Positions 43,458 through 52,009 of a DNA stretch of 64,000 nucleotides are shown here, one piece after another (position 1 is the first letter of the stretch; every line of letters starts with the position of its first letter). Source of the DNA: Roseivivax sp. GX 12232 (GTDB taxonomy: Bacteria; Pseudomonadota; Alphaproteobacteria; Rhodobacterales; Rhodobacteraceae); NCBI RefSeq assembly GCF_021272185.1, contig NZ_JAJSEC010000002.1, forward strand, positions 485,187 through 549,186, in the 5' to 3' direction. The position numbers and the translations under genes were made by a program. Under the pieces are notes generated by a model, which did not search any database, was not told where the DNA came from, and saw only the letters and a list, made by a program, of their open reading frames with translations.

Positions 43458-43492
43458 AGAAAAAGCGCCACCGGATCTCTCCGATGGCGCTT
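43458..43492 (-). terminator. Terminator after the alpha-glucoside binding protein gene
   Basis: AAGCGCCACCGGA (43463-43475) pairs with TCCGATGGCGCTT (43480-43492) with one mismatch and a TCTC loop. Read on the minus strand it is followed by TTTTTCTG, a classic U tail, 22 bases after the stop of the binding protein gene. Confidence 0.8.
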
Positions 43493-43514
43493 CAATCTTC
43501 CCGCAGAAGCCGCC

Positions 43515-44876
43515 TCAGTCGATCCGCGACCAGCGCTCCTGCACGTCGCGGGCGACCGCCTCGGCGGAGGCGCCGGTCTGGTAGTCGACCATGGCCGACC
43601 AGAAGGCCGAGGTGCCGATCTCGGCGGGCATCAGGTCGGAGCCGTCGAAGCGGAAGGTGGTCGCATTGGTCAGGATCTCGCCCTGGGTGGCCTGGGTCTC
43701 GTTCTGGTAGGCCTCCTTCGACGCCTTGAGATGCGGCGTCAGGAACTGGCCCTGGCTGATCTGGATCTCATGCGCCACCGGGGTCTTCAGGAACTCGACA
43801 AAGGCCATGGCGACCGGCCGGTCGGTCGTCGCCGCGATGACCCCGCCCGAGCCCAGCACCGGCTGGCCGAGGTCCTTGTCCGCATAGGCCGGGAAGTAGA
43901 AGAACTCCGCGTCCGAGCCGACCTCGACGCCCTCGGGGAAGAAGTTCGGCACGAAGGAGGCCTGGCGGTGCATGTAGCACTCCGGCGGGATGGTGAAGAG
44001 GCCCGCGGGGCTGTCGCGGAAGTCCTTCGAGGCCACCGCCTCGACGCCGTCGACCACGAAGTCCTCGTTGCGGGCGAACCAGCCGTATTCCTCGATCGCC
44101 GCGACGATGCGCGGGTCGTCGAAGGGGATCTCGTTGGCGACCCATTGGTCGTAGACCTCGACCGGCTGGGTGCGCAGCAGGAACTCCTCAACCCAGTCGG
44201 TACCGGGCCAGCCGGTCGCCGCGCCGGAGCCCAGGCCGATGCACCAGGGCGTCCCGCCGTCCGAGACGATCTGCTCGGTGAGCTCCTTCAGCTCCTCCAT
44301 GCTTTCGGGGATGTCGTAACCCATCTCGTCGAAGGCGATCGGCGAATACCAGACCAGCGACTTCACGTCGGCGCCGAAGATCGTGCCGTAGATCCGCTCG
44401 GTGCCGTCGGGCCCTGCGTAGGTCACGAGGTCGGCCCAGGAGGCGCCGGCGGCGAAGTTCTCCTCGAACCAGGCGCGGTTGTCGTCCGACAGCGCCACCA
44501 GGTGGCCCTGCGCGGCCATCTCCTCGGCCAGGCCCGGCTGCGGGAACATGGCGATTTCGGGCAGCGTCTCGGACTGCGCGGCGATCACGATGTCCTGCTC
44601 GAAGTTGTCCGAGCCCGAAAGCCGCACCTCGGCGCCGGTCGCCGCCTCGAAATAGGCGAAGAGGTTGCCGAGCTTGGTCTTGTCGTCGCCGGTCGAGGAG
44701 CCGCGCACCTCGAGCACCTCGCCGGCGAAGTCATGCGCGGCGGCGAAGGCCTCGTAGGCGGACCAGGTGAAGGGCCCCTCGCCCACGGGGCGGATCAGCT
44801 CCTGCCCGGAGGCGGCACTGGCGGCGCAGACGACAAGCGCCAGCGCGGTTGAAGGAACGGTTGCGCGATGGGTCAT
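43515..44876 (-). CDS. aglE: Alpha-glucoside-type ABC transporter substrate-binding protein
   Basis: A 453-residue family 1 sugar-binding protein. The signal peptide ends near ASGQE (residue 24). Mature features are LSGSDNFEQDIVIAAQSETLPEIAMFPQPGLAEEMAAQGHLVAL and WPGTDWVEEFLL, as in AglE for trehalose, maltose and sucrose. The ATG at 44874-44876 follows GGGAGGA. A LacI-type operator lies 55 bases upstream. Unlike the rhizobial agl operon, permease (aglF, aglG) and ATPase (aglK) genes are absent from the window, and a terminator follows directly. Confidence 0.87.
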   Translation of the reverse strand: MTHRATVPSTALALVVCAASAASGQELIRPVGEGPFTWSAYEAFAAAHDFAGEVLEVRGSSTGDDKTKLGNLFAYFEAATGAEVRLSGSDNFEQDIVIAAQSETLPEIAMFPQPGLAEEMAAQGHLVALSDDNRAWFEENFAAGASWADLVTYAGPDGTERIYGTIFGADVKSLVWYSPIAFDEMGYDIPESMEELKELTEQIVSDGGTPWCIGLGSGAATGWPGTDWVEEFLLRTQPVEVYDQWVANEIPFDDPRIVAAIEEYGWFARNEDFVVDGVEAVASKDFRDSPAGLFTIPPECYMHRQASFVPNFFPEGVEVGSDAEFFYFPAYADKDLGQPVLGSGGVIAATTDRPVAMAFVEFLKTPVAHEIQISQGQFLTPHLKASKEAYQNETQATQGEILTNATTFRFDGSDLMPAEIGTSAFWSAMVDYQTGASAEAVARDVQERWSRID

Positions 44877-44930
44877 GATGTCCTCCCAAGGTCTCCACAT
44901 CATTGGTCGAAACGCTGTCCGGCGGGATAA

Positions 44931-44944
44931 CCGAAACGTTTCGG
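44931..44944. promoter_or_regulatory. LacI-type operator upstream of the binding protein gene
   Basis: CCGAAACGTTTCGG is a perfect 14-base palindrome, in the larger shared sequence ATAACCGAAACGTTTCGGAT. It lies between the LacI gene and the binding-protein gene, 55 bases before the latter's start. An identical copy is at 46022-46035. Confidence 0.85.
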
Positions 44945-44992
44945 ATGGCATTTACGCTGCCTGCGCGCGGCGATCCTGTCAAGCGCGGCGCA

Positions 44993-45952
44993 TCAGTCCT
45001 CGATTAAGGACACGTCCAGAAGGGTTTGGCTGGCGGGCTTGCCGCGAATCGCCCCGGCCAGCGCGTCGCAAAGCGGCGTCCAGGCGTCCGACAGGGGCGC
45101 GCGTGTGCGGATCAGCGGGCCGCCGATCTGGCCCGCCTGGTGGCGCAGCAGGTCGTCGTCATGGGCCGCGATGGGGGTCGCGCCCAGGCCGTCGCGCAGA
45201 CCCGCGGCGAGCATCATGTTGCCGGCGATCACGCCGTCGGCCTCGGCCAGCGCCCCCGCGGCCGCCCTGCCCCGCGCCTCGGTCATCGGCCCCGGCAGAA
45301 CGTGGGTCTCGGCCAGCGCCAGGTTCTGCGCGGAGAGCGCCGCTTCGACCCCGGCGCGGCGCAGGCCCGAGTAGGGCCGGTCGCCCGGCCCGTCCACCAG
45401 CGCGATACGGCGGCAGCCCCGCCGCAGGAGCGCCTCGGCCAGCATTCGGCCGATCGCCCAGTGGTCGATGTCGACGAAGGGATAGCCCGCGTCGATCCGG
45501 TCGCGGCCATGCACCACGAAAGGCGCGCCGAGTTGCTCGAGGCAGGCGATCCGCGGGTCGTCGCGCAAGGGGTCGGTCACCACCACGCCGTCGATCGAGC
45601 CGCCCCGCATCATCCGGCCATGCGCCTCGGCCGGGTCCTCCCCGTCCGAGAGCACATGCAGCACGAACTGCAGCCCGCGCCGGGAGAACTCCGCCGAGAG
45701 GCCCATGACGGTCTCCATCAGCAGCTCGATCTCCACGGTCTCCGAGCGCGGCGGCACGATCATCGAGACGATGCCCGACCGCCCGGACTTCAGCTTGCGC
45801 GCCGAGAGGTTCGGCACGTAGCCCAGCTCCTCGGCGGCCTTGCGCACCCGCGCCTTGGTGGCCTCGCTGACGTCGTCATGGGCGTTGAGCGCCCGGCTGA
45901 CCTGCGTCACCGACAGCCCGACGCGGCGCGAGACGTCCTTCAATGTCGCCAT
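44993..45952 (-). CDS. aglR: LacI family regulator of alpha-glucoside genes
   Basis: A 319-residue repressor. The headpiece is at residues 1-50: ATLKDVSRRVGLSVTQVSRALN then VRKAAEELGYVPNLSARKL. The periplasmic-binding-like effector domain follows (VSMIVPP, IDGVVVTDP, ALVDGP). The ATG at 45950-45952 is placed by the headpiece; the frame is open 20 codons further upstream. Two identical palindromic operators flank the gene, so it probably represses itself, the binding protein and the glucosidase. The name AglR is inferred from the neighbours. Confidence 0.88.
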   Translation of the reverse strand: MATLKDVSRRVGLSVTQVSRALNAHDDVSEATKARVRKAAEELGYVPNLSARKLKSGRSGIVSMIVPPRSETVEIELLMETVMGLSAEFSRRGLQFVLHVLSDGEDPAEAHGRMMRGGSIDGVVVTDPLRDDPRIACLEQLGAPFVVHGRDRIDAGYPFVDIDHWAIGRMLAEALLRRGCRRIALVDGPGDRPYSGLRRAGVEAALSAQNLALAETHVLPGPMTEARGRAAAGALAEADGVIAGNMMLAAGLRDGLGATPIAAHDDDLLRHQAGQIGGPLIRTRAPLSDAWTPLCDALAGAIRGKPASQTLLDVSLIED

Positions 45953-46021
45953 ACCCGGCACTCCCCCTCTTGGGAAAACGGACTTGCACCCTGGCCCCGT
46001 CATGGTCAACAAACAGAATAA

Positions 46022-46035
46022 CCGAAACGTTTCGG
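46022..46035. promoter_or_regulatory. LacI-type operator between regulator and alpha-glucosidase genes
   Basis: A second perfect CCGAAACGTTTCGG, 26 bases before the glucosidase start and 70 bases before the regulator start. It shares 20 bases with the copy at 44931 (from ATAACC to CGGAT). Confidence 0.87.
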
Positions 46036-46060
46036 ATCACAACTGCCGGGAGGGCTCGAC

Positions 46061-47653
46061 ATGGATGCGACACAGGATTGGTGGAACGGATCAGTCACTT
46101 ACCAGATCTATCCGCGCAGCTTTCAGGACGACAACGGCGACGGGATCGGCGACCTCAGGGGAATCACCCGGCGGCTGGGACATGTCGCCGACCTCGGCGT
46201 CGACGCGATCTGGATCTCGCCGTTCTTCACCTCGCCGATGATCGACATGGGCTATGACGTCGCCGATCACCGCGACGTCGATCCCTCCTTCGGGACCATG
46301 GCGGATTTCGAGGCGCTGGTGACCCGCGCCCATGATTTGGGCCTGAAGGTGATCATCGACCAGGTGCTGTCGCATTCCTCGGACCGCCACCCCTTCTTCA
46401 CCGAAAGCCGCGCCTCGCGCGACAATCCCAAGGCCGACTGGTACGTCTGGGCCGACGCCAAGCCCGAGGGCTCGCCGCCGAACAACTGGCAGTCGATCTT
46501 CGGCGGGCCCGCCTGGACCTGGGACGTGCGCCGCCGACAGTACTACTTCCACCAGTTCCTGAAGGAGCAGCCCGACCTCAACTTCCACAACCCCGAGGTC
46601 CAGGACTGGGCGCTGGAGACGCTGGCCTTCTGGCTCGACAAGGGGGTCGACGGCTTCCGGCTCGATGCGGTGAACCACTACGTCCACGACGCCTTGCTGC
46701 GCGACAACCCGCCGGACTTCCGCGAGAAGACCGAGCCCGATTACAAGACCTACGAGATGCAGTATCCGGTGCACTCCAAGAACCGGCCCGAGAACCTGGC
46801 CTTCATGGAGCGGGTGCGCGCCCTGACCGACCGCTACGAGGCCCGCACCCTGATCGGCGAGATCGGCGAGGGCCATTTCCCCATCGAACGGCTGCAGGAA
46901 TACACCGGGCCCGGGCGGCTGCATCAGGCCTATCACACGGCGCTGATGCACAAGCCCTACGGCGCGGCATTCTTCCGCCGGCAGATCGAGGCGATGTTCG
47001 CCGATGGCTACGCGGGCTGCCCGAACTGGGCCTTCTCGAGCCACGACGTGCCGCGCCATGTCAGCCGCTGGGCGGATCACGCCGCCACCCCGGACGGCTT
47101 CACCAAGATGACCGCGGCGCTCCTGCTGAGCCTGCGCGGCTCGGTCTGCCTCTACCAGGGCGAGGAGCTGGGGCTGGCGCAGTCCGAATTGGCCTACGAC
47201 GAGCTGGTCGACCCCGAGGGCAAGACCTTCTGGCCCGACAACCCCGGCCGCGACGGGTCGCGCACGCCGATGCCCTGGCAGGCGGATGCGGCGCAGGCGG
47301 GCTTTTCGACCTCCGCGGAGACCTGGCTGCCGGTCAAGCCGCCCGAGGCCGCGCGGGCGGTCGACACCCAGAGCGGACGCGACAGCGTGCTGGCCTTCTA
47401 CCGCGAGATGATCGCGCTGCGCGCTCGGACAGAGGCCCTGAGGGCCGGCGAGATGACCTTCCTCGATATGCCCGAGCCGGTGCTTGGCTACATGCGTGGC
47501 GGCGAGGTCCTCTGCCTCTTCAATCTCGGCACGACGCCGGTCTCGGTCGATGTCGAGAGCGCCGGAGAGGAGCTCTGCGCCGAAGGTGCCGAAGTCGCGG
47601 GCCGCACCGTGAGCCTCGGCGCCAACGGGTTCCGGCTCGCCCGGGTCGCCTGA
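46061..47653 (+). CDS. aglA: GH13 alpha-glucosidase
   Basis: A 530-residue cytoplasmic hydrolase of glycoside hydrolase family 13. Region I is IIDQVLSHSS, region II is GFRLDAVNHY with nucleophile D202, region III is LIGEIGE with acid/base E267, and region IV is FSSHDVPRH with D329. WWNGSVTYQIYPRSFQDDNGDGIGDL at the N terminus is typical of oligo-1,6-glucosidase-like enzymes that split sucrose, maltose and isomaltose. There is no signal peptide, so sugars must enter first. The ATG follows GGGAGGG. It is divergent from the LacI gene. Confidence 0.93.
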   Translation: MDATQDWWNGSVTYQIYPRSFQDDNGDGIGDLRGITRRLGHVADLGVDAIWISPFFTSPMIDMGYDVADHRDVDPSFGTMADFEALVTRAHDLGLKVIIDQVLSHSSDRHPFFTESRASRDNPKADWYVWADAKPEGSPPNNWQSIFGGPAWTWDVRRRQYYFHQFLKEQPDLNFHNPEVQDWALETLAFWLDKGVDGFRLDAVNHYVHDALLRDNPPDFREKTEPDYKTYEMQYPVHSKNRPENLAFMERVRALTDRYEARTLIGEIGEGHFPIERLQEYTGPGRLHQAYHTALMHKPYGAAFFRRQIEAMFADGYAGCPNWAFSSHDVPRHVSRWADHAATPDGFTKMTAALLLSLRGSVCLYQGEELGLAQSELAYDELVDPEGKTFWPDNPGRDGSRTPMPWQADAAQAGFSTSAETWLPVKPPEAARAVDTQSGRDSVLAFYREMIALRARTEALRAGEMTFLDMPEPVLGYMRGGEVLCLFNLGTTPVSVDVESAGEELCAEGAEVAGRTVSLGANGFRLARVA

Positions 47654-47889
47654 TCGGGGGGGTGGTGGGGCGTCGCCTCGACGGGCCGACGACAGTGGCG
47701 ATGCTGGTCCGTCGGCCGTGCCCCCGGGTGAATGCGAGAGCCCTGCCCCGCGCCGCCTGCGCAGGTGCCATCCCGCCCCCGGGACCGCCCCCCGATCCTC
47801 TAATCCCAAAGTATCATCCCGCCACCTGTTGGCATGCCCCCTCCCGCCGCCCATGATCGCCCTGCCGCAACCCACCAGGACCCATCGCC

Positions 47890-48918
47890 ATGCGCTCCAG
47901 CAAGACCATCCACGTGATCTCCGCCCACGCCGAGGGCGAGGTCGGCGACGTCATCGTCGGTGGTGTCCTGCCGCCGCCCGGCGACACCCTCTGGGAACAG
48001 AGCCGCTGGATTGCCCGCGACGAGACCCTGCGCAACTTCGTCCTGAACGAGCCGCGCGGCGGGGTCTTCCGGCATGTGAACCTGCTGGTCCCGCCGAAGC
48101 ACCCCGAGGCGCAGGCCGCCTGGATCATCATGGAGCCGGAGGACACGCCGCCGATGTCCGGCTCGAACTCGATCTGCGTCGCCACGGTGCTGCTCGACGG
48201 CGGGCTGGTCCCGATGCAGGAACCCGAGACGCATCTGGTGATGGAAGCGCCCGGCGGCCTCGTCCGGGTGCGCGCGGAGTGCCGGGACGGCAAGGCCGAG
48301 CGGATCTTCGTGGAGAACGTGCCTTCCTTCGCCGCCCGGCTCGACGCGACGCTCGAGGTCGAGGGGCTGGGCACCCTGACGGTGGACACCGCCTACGGCG
48401 GCGACAGCTTCGTGATCGTCGACGCCGCGGCGCTCGGCTTCACGCTGAAGGAGGACGAGGCGCATGACCTCGCGACCCTCGGCGTGCGGATTACCAATGC
48501 CGCCAACGCGCAGCTCGGCTTCGAACACCCCGAGAACCCGGACTGGCGGCACATCTCCTTCTGCCTTTTCGCCGGGCCGCTGACCGACGGCCCCGAGGGG
48601 TTGGAGACCGGCTCCGCGGTTGCGATCCAGCCCGGCAAGGTCGACCGTTCGCCCACCGGCACCGCGCTTTCGGCGCGCATGGCCGTCCTGCAGGCGCGGG
48701 GCGTGATGACGACCGGCGAGAGGCTCACCGCGCGCTCGGTGATCGGCTCGACCTTTTCCGGGAAGATCCTCGGAGAGACCACGCTCGCGGGCCACCCGGC
48801 GATGCGCCCGGAGATCTCCGGCCGCGGCTGGATCACCGGCGTGCACCAGCACATGCTCGACCCCTCCGACCCCTGGCCCGAGGGCTACCGGCTGTCGGAC
48901 ACCTGGGGCGCTCGGTGA
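47890..48918 (+). CDS. Proline racemase family protein with Ser/Thr active-site pair
   Basis: A 342-residue member of the proline racemase / hydroxyproline epimerase family. The fold markers are [14 protein letters not shown] near the N terminus, [13 protein letters not shown] and the C-terminal [15 protein letters not shown]. The two catalytic positions normally held by cysteines are S90 (MSGSN) and T256 (DRSPTGTA). Cys/Cys, Ser/Cys and Cys/Thr pairs are known (racemase, epimerase, trans-3-hydroxyproline dehydratase), but Ser/Thr is atypical. Function is therefore uncertain. The gene is solitary; the ATG follows AGGAC. Confidence 0.85.
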   Translation: MRSSKTIHVISAHAEGEVGDVIVGGVLPPPGDTLWEQSRWIARDETLRNFVLNEPRGGVFRHVNLLVPPKHPEAQAAWIIMEPEDTPPMSGSNSICVATVLLDGGLVPMQEPETHLVMEAPGGLVRVRAECRDGKAERIFVENVPSFAARLDATLEVEGLGTLTVDTAYGGDSFVIVDAAALGFTLKEDEAHDLATLGVRITNAANAQLGFEHPENPDWRHISFCLFAGPLTDGPEGLETGSAVAIQPGKVDRSPTGTALSARMAVLQARGVMTTGERLTARSVIGSTFSGKILGETTLAGHPAMRPEISGRGWITGVHQHMLDPSDPWPEGYRLSDTWGAR

Positions 48919-49035
48919 CGGGGCGCGGAGGGTGATTGCGGACGTGGGCTGCGGATGTGGCCCGCGCGGTTCGCCCGACGCGTAGACCGCAGGTCCTGCC
49001 TCCCGGCGGACCGCCCCGCCTCCCTCGAATGAACC

Positions 49036-49488
49036 CTATTCCGCACCACCTGCGGGCATCTCCGCCGCCTGCCCTTCATTGAGAACATCCAGCAGCGGGC
49101 AGTCGGGCGTGTCGGCCCCGGTGCAGCGCGAAATGGTCCCCGAGAGAACCGCTTCGATCGCCTGAAGATCGCGGATCTTGGCGCGCACCACCTCGAGGTG
49201 GTGCCGCCCCATGCGCGCGACCTCGGCGCAGGTGTGGCTGCCGCGATCGACGAGGGACAGGAGGCCGCGGATCTCTTCCATCGTGAAGCCGAGATCCCTG
49301 GCCCGCATCACGAAGCTCAGCCGCTCCACATGGGCCGGCCCGTAGCGCCGATGCCCCGACGCGGTGCGCGGCGGATCGGGCATCAGGCCGACGCTCTCGT
49401 AATAGCGGATGGTCTCGAGGTTGCAGCCGGTCCGCCGGGCGAGATCGGAGCGCCTCAGCGCGCTCGCGGTGGCGTGAAGGTCAGGCAT
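49036..49488 (-). CDS. merR: MerR-type mercury-responsive regulator
   Basis: A 150-residue MerR regulator. The helix-turn-helix is at about residues 12-50 (RRSDLARRTGCNLETIRYYESVGLMPDPP). A long dimerisation helix follows, and the metal site has HTCAEVARMG plus a CTGADTPDC loop with two cysteines, matching the cysteines of mercury-type MerR. The ATG at 49486-49488 is set by the headpiece; the frame is open further upstream without similarity. It diverges from the mercury-resistance genes and should act on the promoter at 49500-49530. Confidence 0.9.
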   Translation of the reverse strand: MPDLHATASALRRSDLARRTGCNLETIRYYESVGLMPDPPRTASGHRRYGPAHVERLSFVMRARDLGFTMEEIRGLLSLVDRGSHTCAEVARMGRHHLEVVRAKIRDLQAIEAVLSGTISRCTGADTPDCPLLDVLNEGQAAEMPAGGAE

Positions 49489-49499
49489 CAGATTTGTCC

Positions 49500-49530
49500 T
49501 TGATCCTGTAGTTGCTACAGACCCTATCTT
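49500..49530 (+). promoter_or_regulatory. MerR-controlled promoter with 19-bp spacer
   Basis: TTGATC (49500-49505) and TATCTT (49525-49530) are separated by 19 bases, the overlong spacer of MerR-activated promoters. The spacer holds a CTGTAG-TTG-CTACAG inverted repeat (49506-49520), the usual MerR binding site. It lies directly upstream of the mer genes and 12 bases from merR. Confidence 0.85.
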
Positions 49531-49562
49531 GACGGTCATCGAGCCACAACGAGGATGACGCG

Positions 49563-49757
49563 ATGACGGTGCAGACGAAGAAGACGGGGCGGCAGGCCCG
49601 GACAATAAGTGAGAGGACCGGGAAGGCTGCTGCAAGCCGCCACGGCGCGTGGCGCATGGGCGGTGACCTTGCTGGGCCCTTCACGGGCTCCGAGGCGCGG
49701 ATCACCTTCGCGGGCGCCGACTGCGATGCACCCCTTACCGAGGATAGGCCCCAATGA
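49563..49757 (+). CDS. Small ORF preceding merF (64 aa), function unknown
   Basis: A 64-codon ORF that starts 33 bases after the MerR-type promoter. GAGGA lies 7 bases before the ATG and the stop overlaps merF by ATGA, the arrangement of a genuine leader gene. The product is hydrophilic and basic near the N terminus (TVQTKKTGRQARTISERTG) with one cysteine (GADCD). It has no membrane helix and no MerT or MerP motif. It could be a degenerate merT/merP remnant, a leader peptide or a real small protein. I cannot tell which. Confidence 0.4.
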   Translation: MTVQTKKTGRQARTISERTGKAAASRHGAWRMGGDLAGPFTGSEARITFAGADCDAPLTEDRPQ

Positions 49758-49981
49758 ACCGCACGCCCCGCTCCGAAAAGACCGACCGCCTCCTGTCCTA
49801 TGGCCTGATCGGCACCGTCATTCTGGCGCTCTGCTGCTTCACGCCGGTCCTGGTGATCCTGCTGGGCGCCCTGGGGCTCTCCGCCATGCTGGGCTGGCTC
49901 GACCTGGTGCTCCTGCCCGCGCTGGCGGGCTTCATCGGCCTCACGCTCTACGCGCTCTGGCGGCGCGCGCGCAGGACCTGA
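49754..49981 (+). CDS. merF: Mercury transporter MerF (75 aa)
   Basis: A small inner-membrane mercuric-ion transporter with two helices. LCCFTPVLVILLGALGLSAM contains the vicinal cysteine pair that accepts mercury from the periplasm and matches the MerF core. The second helix is LPALAGFIGLTLYALW. The usual cytoplasmic-side cysteine pair near the C terminus is absent; the protein ends RRARRT. It overlaps the preceding ORF by ATGA and is 12 bases upstream of merA. No merT or merP is present in the window. Confidence 0.88.
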   Translation: MNRTPRSEKTDRLLSYGLIGTVILALCCFTPVLVILLGALGLSAMLGWLDLVLLPALAGFIGLTLYALWRRARRT

Positions 49982-49993
49982 GGGGAGGCAGAC

Positions 49994-51406
49994 ATGAGTG
50001 ACACCCACACCCACAAATCCGCCTACGACCTGGCCGTCGTCGGCGCCGGGTCCGCCGGCTTTTCCGCCGCCATCACCGCCGCCGAGGCCGGGGCGCGCGT
50101 GGCATTGATCGGCACGGGCACCCTTGGCGGCACCTGCGTCAACACGGGCTGCGTGCCCTCGAAGGCGCTGATCCGCGCGGTGGAGGGCCTGCACCAGGCC
50201 CGCGCCGCACGCCGCTTCGAGGGCATCGCGGCAGAGGCCCGGATCACCGACTGGGCCGCGACCATGGCGCAGAAACAAGAGCTTGTGCAGGAGATGCGTG
50301 CGGCGAAATATGCCGACGTCCTGCCGCGGCACGAGAACATCGACTATATCGCGGGCCGGGCCCGGTTCGACGATGAGGGCCGCCTGACCGTGGACGGCGC
50401 GGCTTTTCCGACGCGGAAAATCGTCCTCGCCACCGGGTCGCGCCCGCATGTGCCGACGATCCCCGGGATCGAGGAGAGCAAGGCCCTCGACAGCACCGTA
50501 GCCCTGGAGATGACCGCCCTGCCCGCCTCGCTGCTGGTCCTGGGCGCCGGCTATATCGGCGTGGAGCTGGCGCAGCTCTTCGCCCGGGCCGGTGTCGCGG
50601 TGACGCTGGTCAGCCGTCGGGGCGTGCTGCCGGAGGCCGAGCCCGAGGTCTCCGAGGCGCTGAAGCACTACCTGAGCGACGAGGGCATTCGCCTCGCGCG
50701 GGTCTCGGGCTACGAGCGCGTAGAACGCAACGGCAATGCCGTGCGGCTGACCGCAACGGACGGCCAGAGCTTCGAAGCCGAGCGCCTGCTGCGCGCCACC
50801 GGACGGGTGCCGAACAGCGACGGTCTGAATCTCGGCGCCGCGGGCATCGAGACCGACGCGCGCGGCGGGATCGTGACCGACGCGCAGATGCGCACCGCCA
50901 ACCCCACGGTCTGGGCCGCGGGCGATGTCACCGGGCGCGACCAGTTCGTCTACATGGCGGCCTATGGCGCCAAACTCGCGGCCCGGAACGCGGTGGCGGA
51001 TGAGGCGCGCAGCTATGACAACGCCACGATGCCCTGGGTGGTCTTCTCCGATCCGCAGGTCGCGGGCGTGGGCCTGAGCGAGGCGCAGGCCCGGGCGGCC
51101 GGGCACGACGTGGTCACCTCGGTCCTGCCGCTCGACGCCGTGCCCCGCGCGCTCGCCGCGCGCGACACGCGCGGGCTTATCAAGCTGGTGGCGGAGGCCC
51201 GCAGCAAGCGGCTCCTCGGCGCGCAGATCCTCGCCCCCGAGGGCGCCGACAGCATCCAGACGGCGGTGATGGCGCTGAAGGCGGGGCTGACATATGAGGA
51301 GCTGGGCGAGACGATCATGCCCTATCTCACCACGGTCGAAGGGCTGAAGCTCGCCGCCCAGACCTTCGAGAAGGATGTGGCCGCGCTCAGTTGTTGTGCC
51401 GGGTGA
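49994..51406 (+). CDS. merA: Mercury(II) reductase
   Basis: Reduces Hg(II) to Hg(0) with NADPH. The 470-residue flavoprotein has the FAD motif VVGAGSAGFSAA, the redox pair GGTCVNTGCVPSK (C48, C53), the NAD(P) motif VLGAGYIGVELAQ, the AAGDVTGRDQFVYMAAYGAK segment, and the C-terminal vicinal pair C467 C468 (LSCCAG), with YLTTVEGLKLAAQTF just before it. The N-terminal MerP-like metal-binding domain of many MerA proteins is absent. A GGGGAGG site precedes the ATG. It is the last gene of the mercury unit. Confidence 0.97.
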   Translation: MSDTHTHKSAYDLAVVGAGSAGFSAAITAAEAGARVALIGTGTLGGTCVNTGCVPSKALIRAVEGLHQARAARRFEGIAAEARITDWAATMAQKQELVQEMRAAKYADVLPRHENIDYIAGRARFDDEGRLTVDGAAFPTRKIVLATGSRPHVPTIPGIEESKALDSTVALEMTALPASLLVLGAGYIGVELAQLFARAGVAVTLVSRRGVLPEAEPEVSEALKHYLSDEGIRLARVSGYERVERNGNAVRLTATDGQSFEAERLLRATGRVPNSDGLNLGAAGIETDARGGIVTDAQMRTANPTVWAAGDVTGRDQFVYMAAYGAKLAARNAVADEARSYDNATMPWVVFSDPQVAGVGLSEAQARAAGHDVVTSVLPLDAVPRALAARDTRGLIKLVAEARSKRLLGAQILAPEGADSIQTAVMALKAGLTYEELGETIMPYLTTVEGLKLAAQTFEKDVAALSCCAG

Positions 51407-51502
51407 CGGTGGGGCTCGCCGCTGTCTCAGGACGCGCGAAGCGAAACCGCCCGCGCTCAGCCGCTTGAGCTCATCGCCCCGAACGGCCCCTCACCACGCC
51501 CC

Positions 51503-52009
51503 CTACCGCCGATACGGCCGGATCTCGTCCGCCGAGAGCGCGTAGCCGATCTCGGCGAGCTGGGTCGAGGTCGCGGCCGTGCCGAACATGCCGGTGACGG
51601 TGACCGCCTCGAAAAGGCCCGAGGTCTCATAGGGGGTCTCGGTGGTCACGAAGACAAGCTGGTTGGCCGGCGGCGGCGGGACATGCACGCAGGCGCCGAC
51701 ATAGGGCACCAGGATGAAGGCGGTGACGCCCGTGGCGCGCTGGTCGATGGGCACGACGAAGCCGGACATCCGCACGATGGCCCCGTTCCAATCCGTCCGG
51801 ATCCCCGTGGACTGCGGCTGCCCGGCCGCCATCGCACTTTCGTCGTGCGGCAGCACGTCCCGCAGGAAGGCCGGCGGCGCGCTGTCGCCCTCGGGCCGCA
51901 GGTCGTCCCAGGTCAGATCGTTCACGGTCTCGGCCCGCGCCGGGGCGGCCAGGGCAAATGCAGAGAGGCCAAGCAGGACCGCCCGCCGGCAGGGTCTGGG
52001 AGGTGTCAT
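51503..52009 (-). CDS. DUF3299 family exported protein (intact copy)
   Basis: A 168-residue periplasmic protein with a Sec-type signal (RRAVLLGLSAFALAAPARAE, cleavage near residue 26). The family core is LTWDDLRPEG, then GIRTDWNGAIVRMSGFVVPID and VTAFILVPYVGACVHVPPPPANQLVF. The C-terminal TVTGMFGT closes the OB-like fold. The ATG at 52007-52009 overlaps the stop of the upstream DUF3299 copy as ATGA. DUF3299 genes commonly follow FtsX-like permease/LolD-like ATPase pairs linked to metal supply. The biochemical role is unknown. Confidence 0.85.
   Translation of the reverse strand: MTPPRPCRRAVLLGLSAFALAAPARAETVNDLTWDDLRPEGDSAPPAFLRDVLPHDESAMAAGQPQSTGIRTDWNGAIVRMSGFVVPIDQRATGVTAFILVPYVGACVHVPPPPANQLVFVTTETPYETSGLFEAVTVTGMFGTAATSTQLAEIGYALSADEIRPYRR

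Noticed and set aside
41679..44852. A plus-strand open frame of over 1000 codons across quiC and the aglE gene
   Set aside because: It is out of frame with quiC and antisense to the binding protein; the deduced product is Arg/Pro/Gly-rich low complexity caused by GC bias, and both real genes have recognisable motifs.
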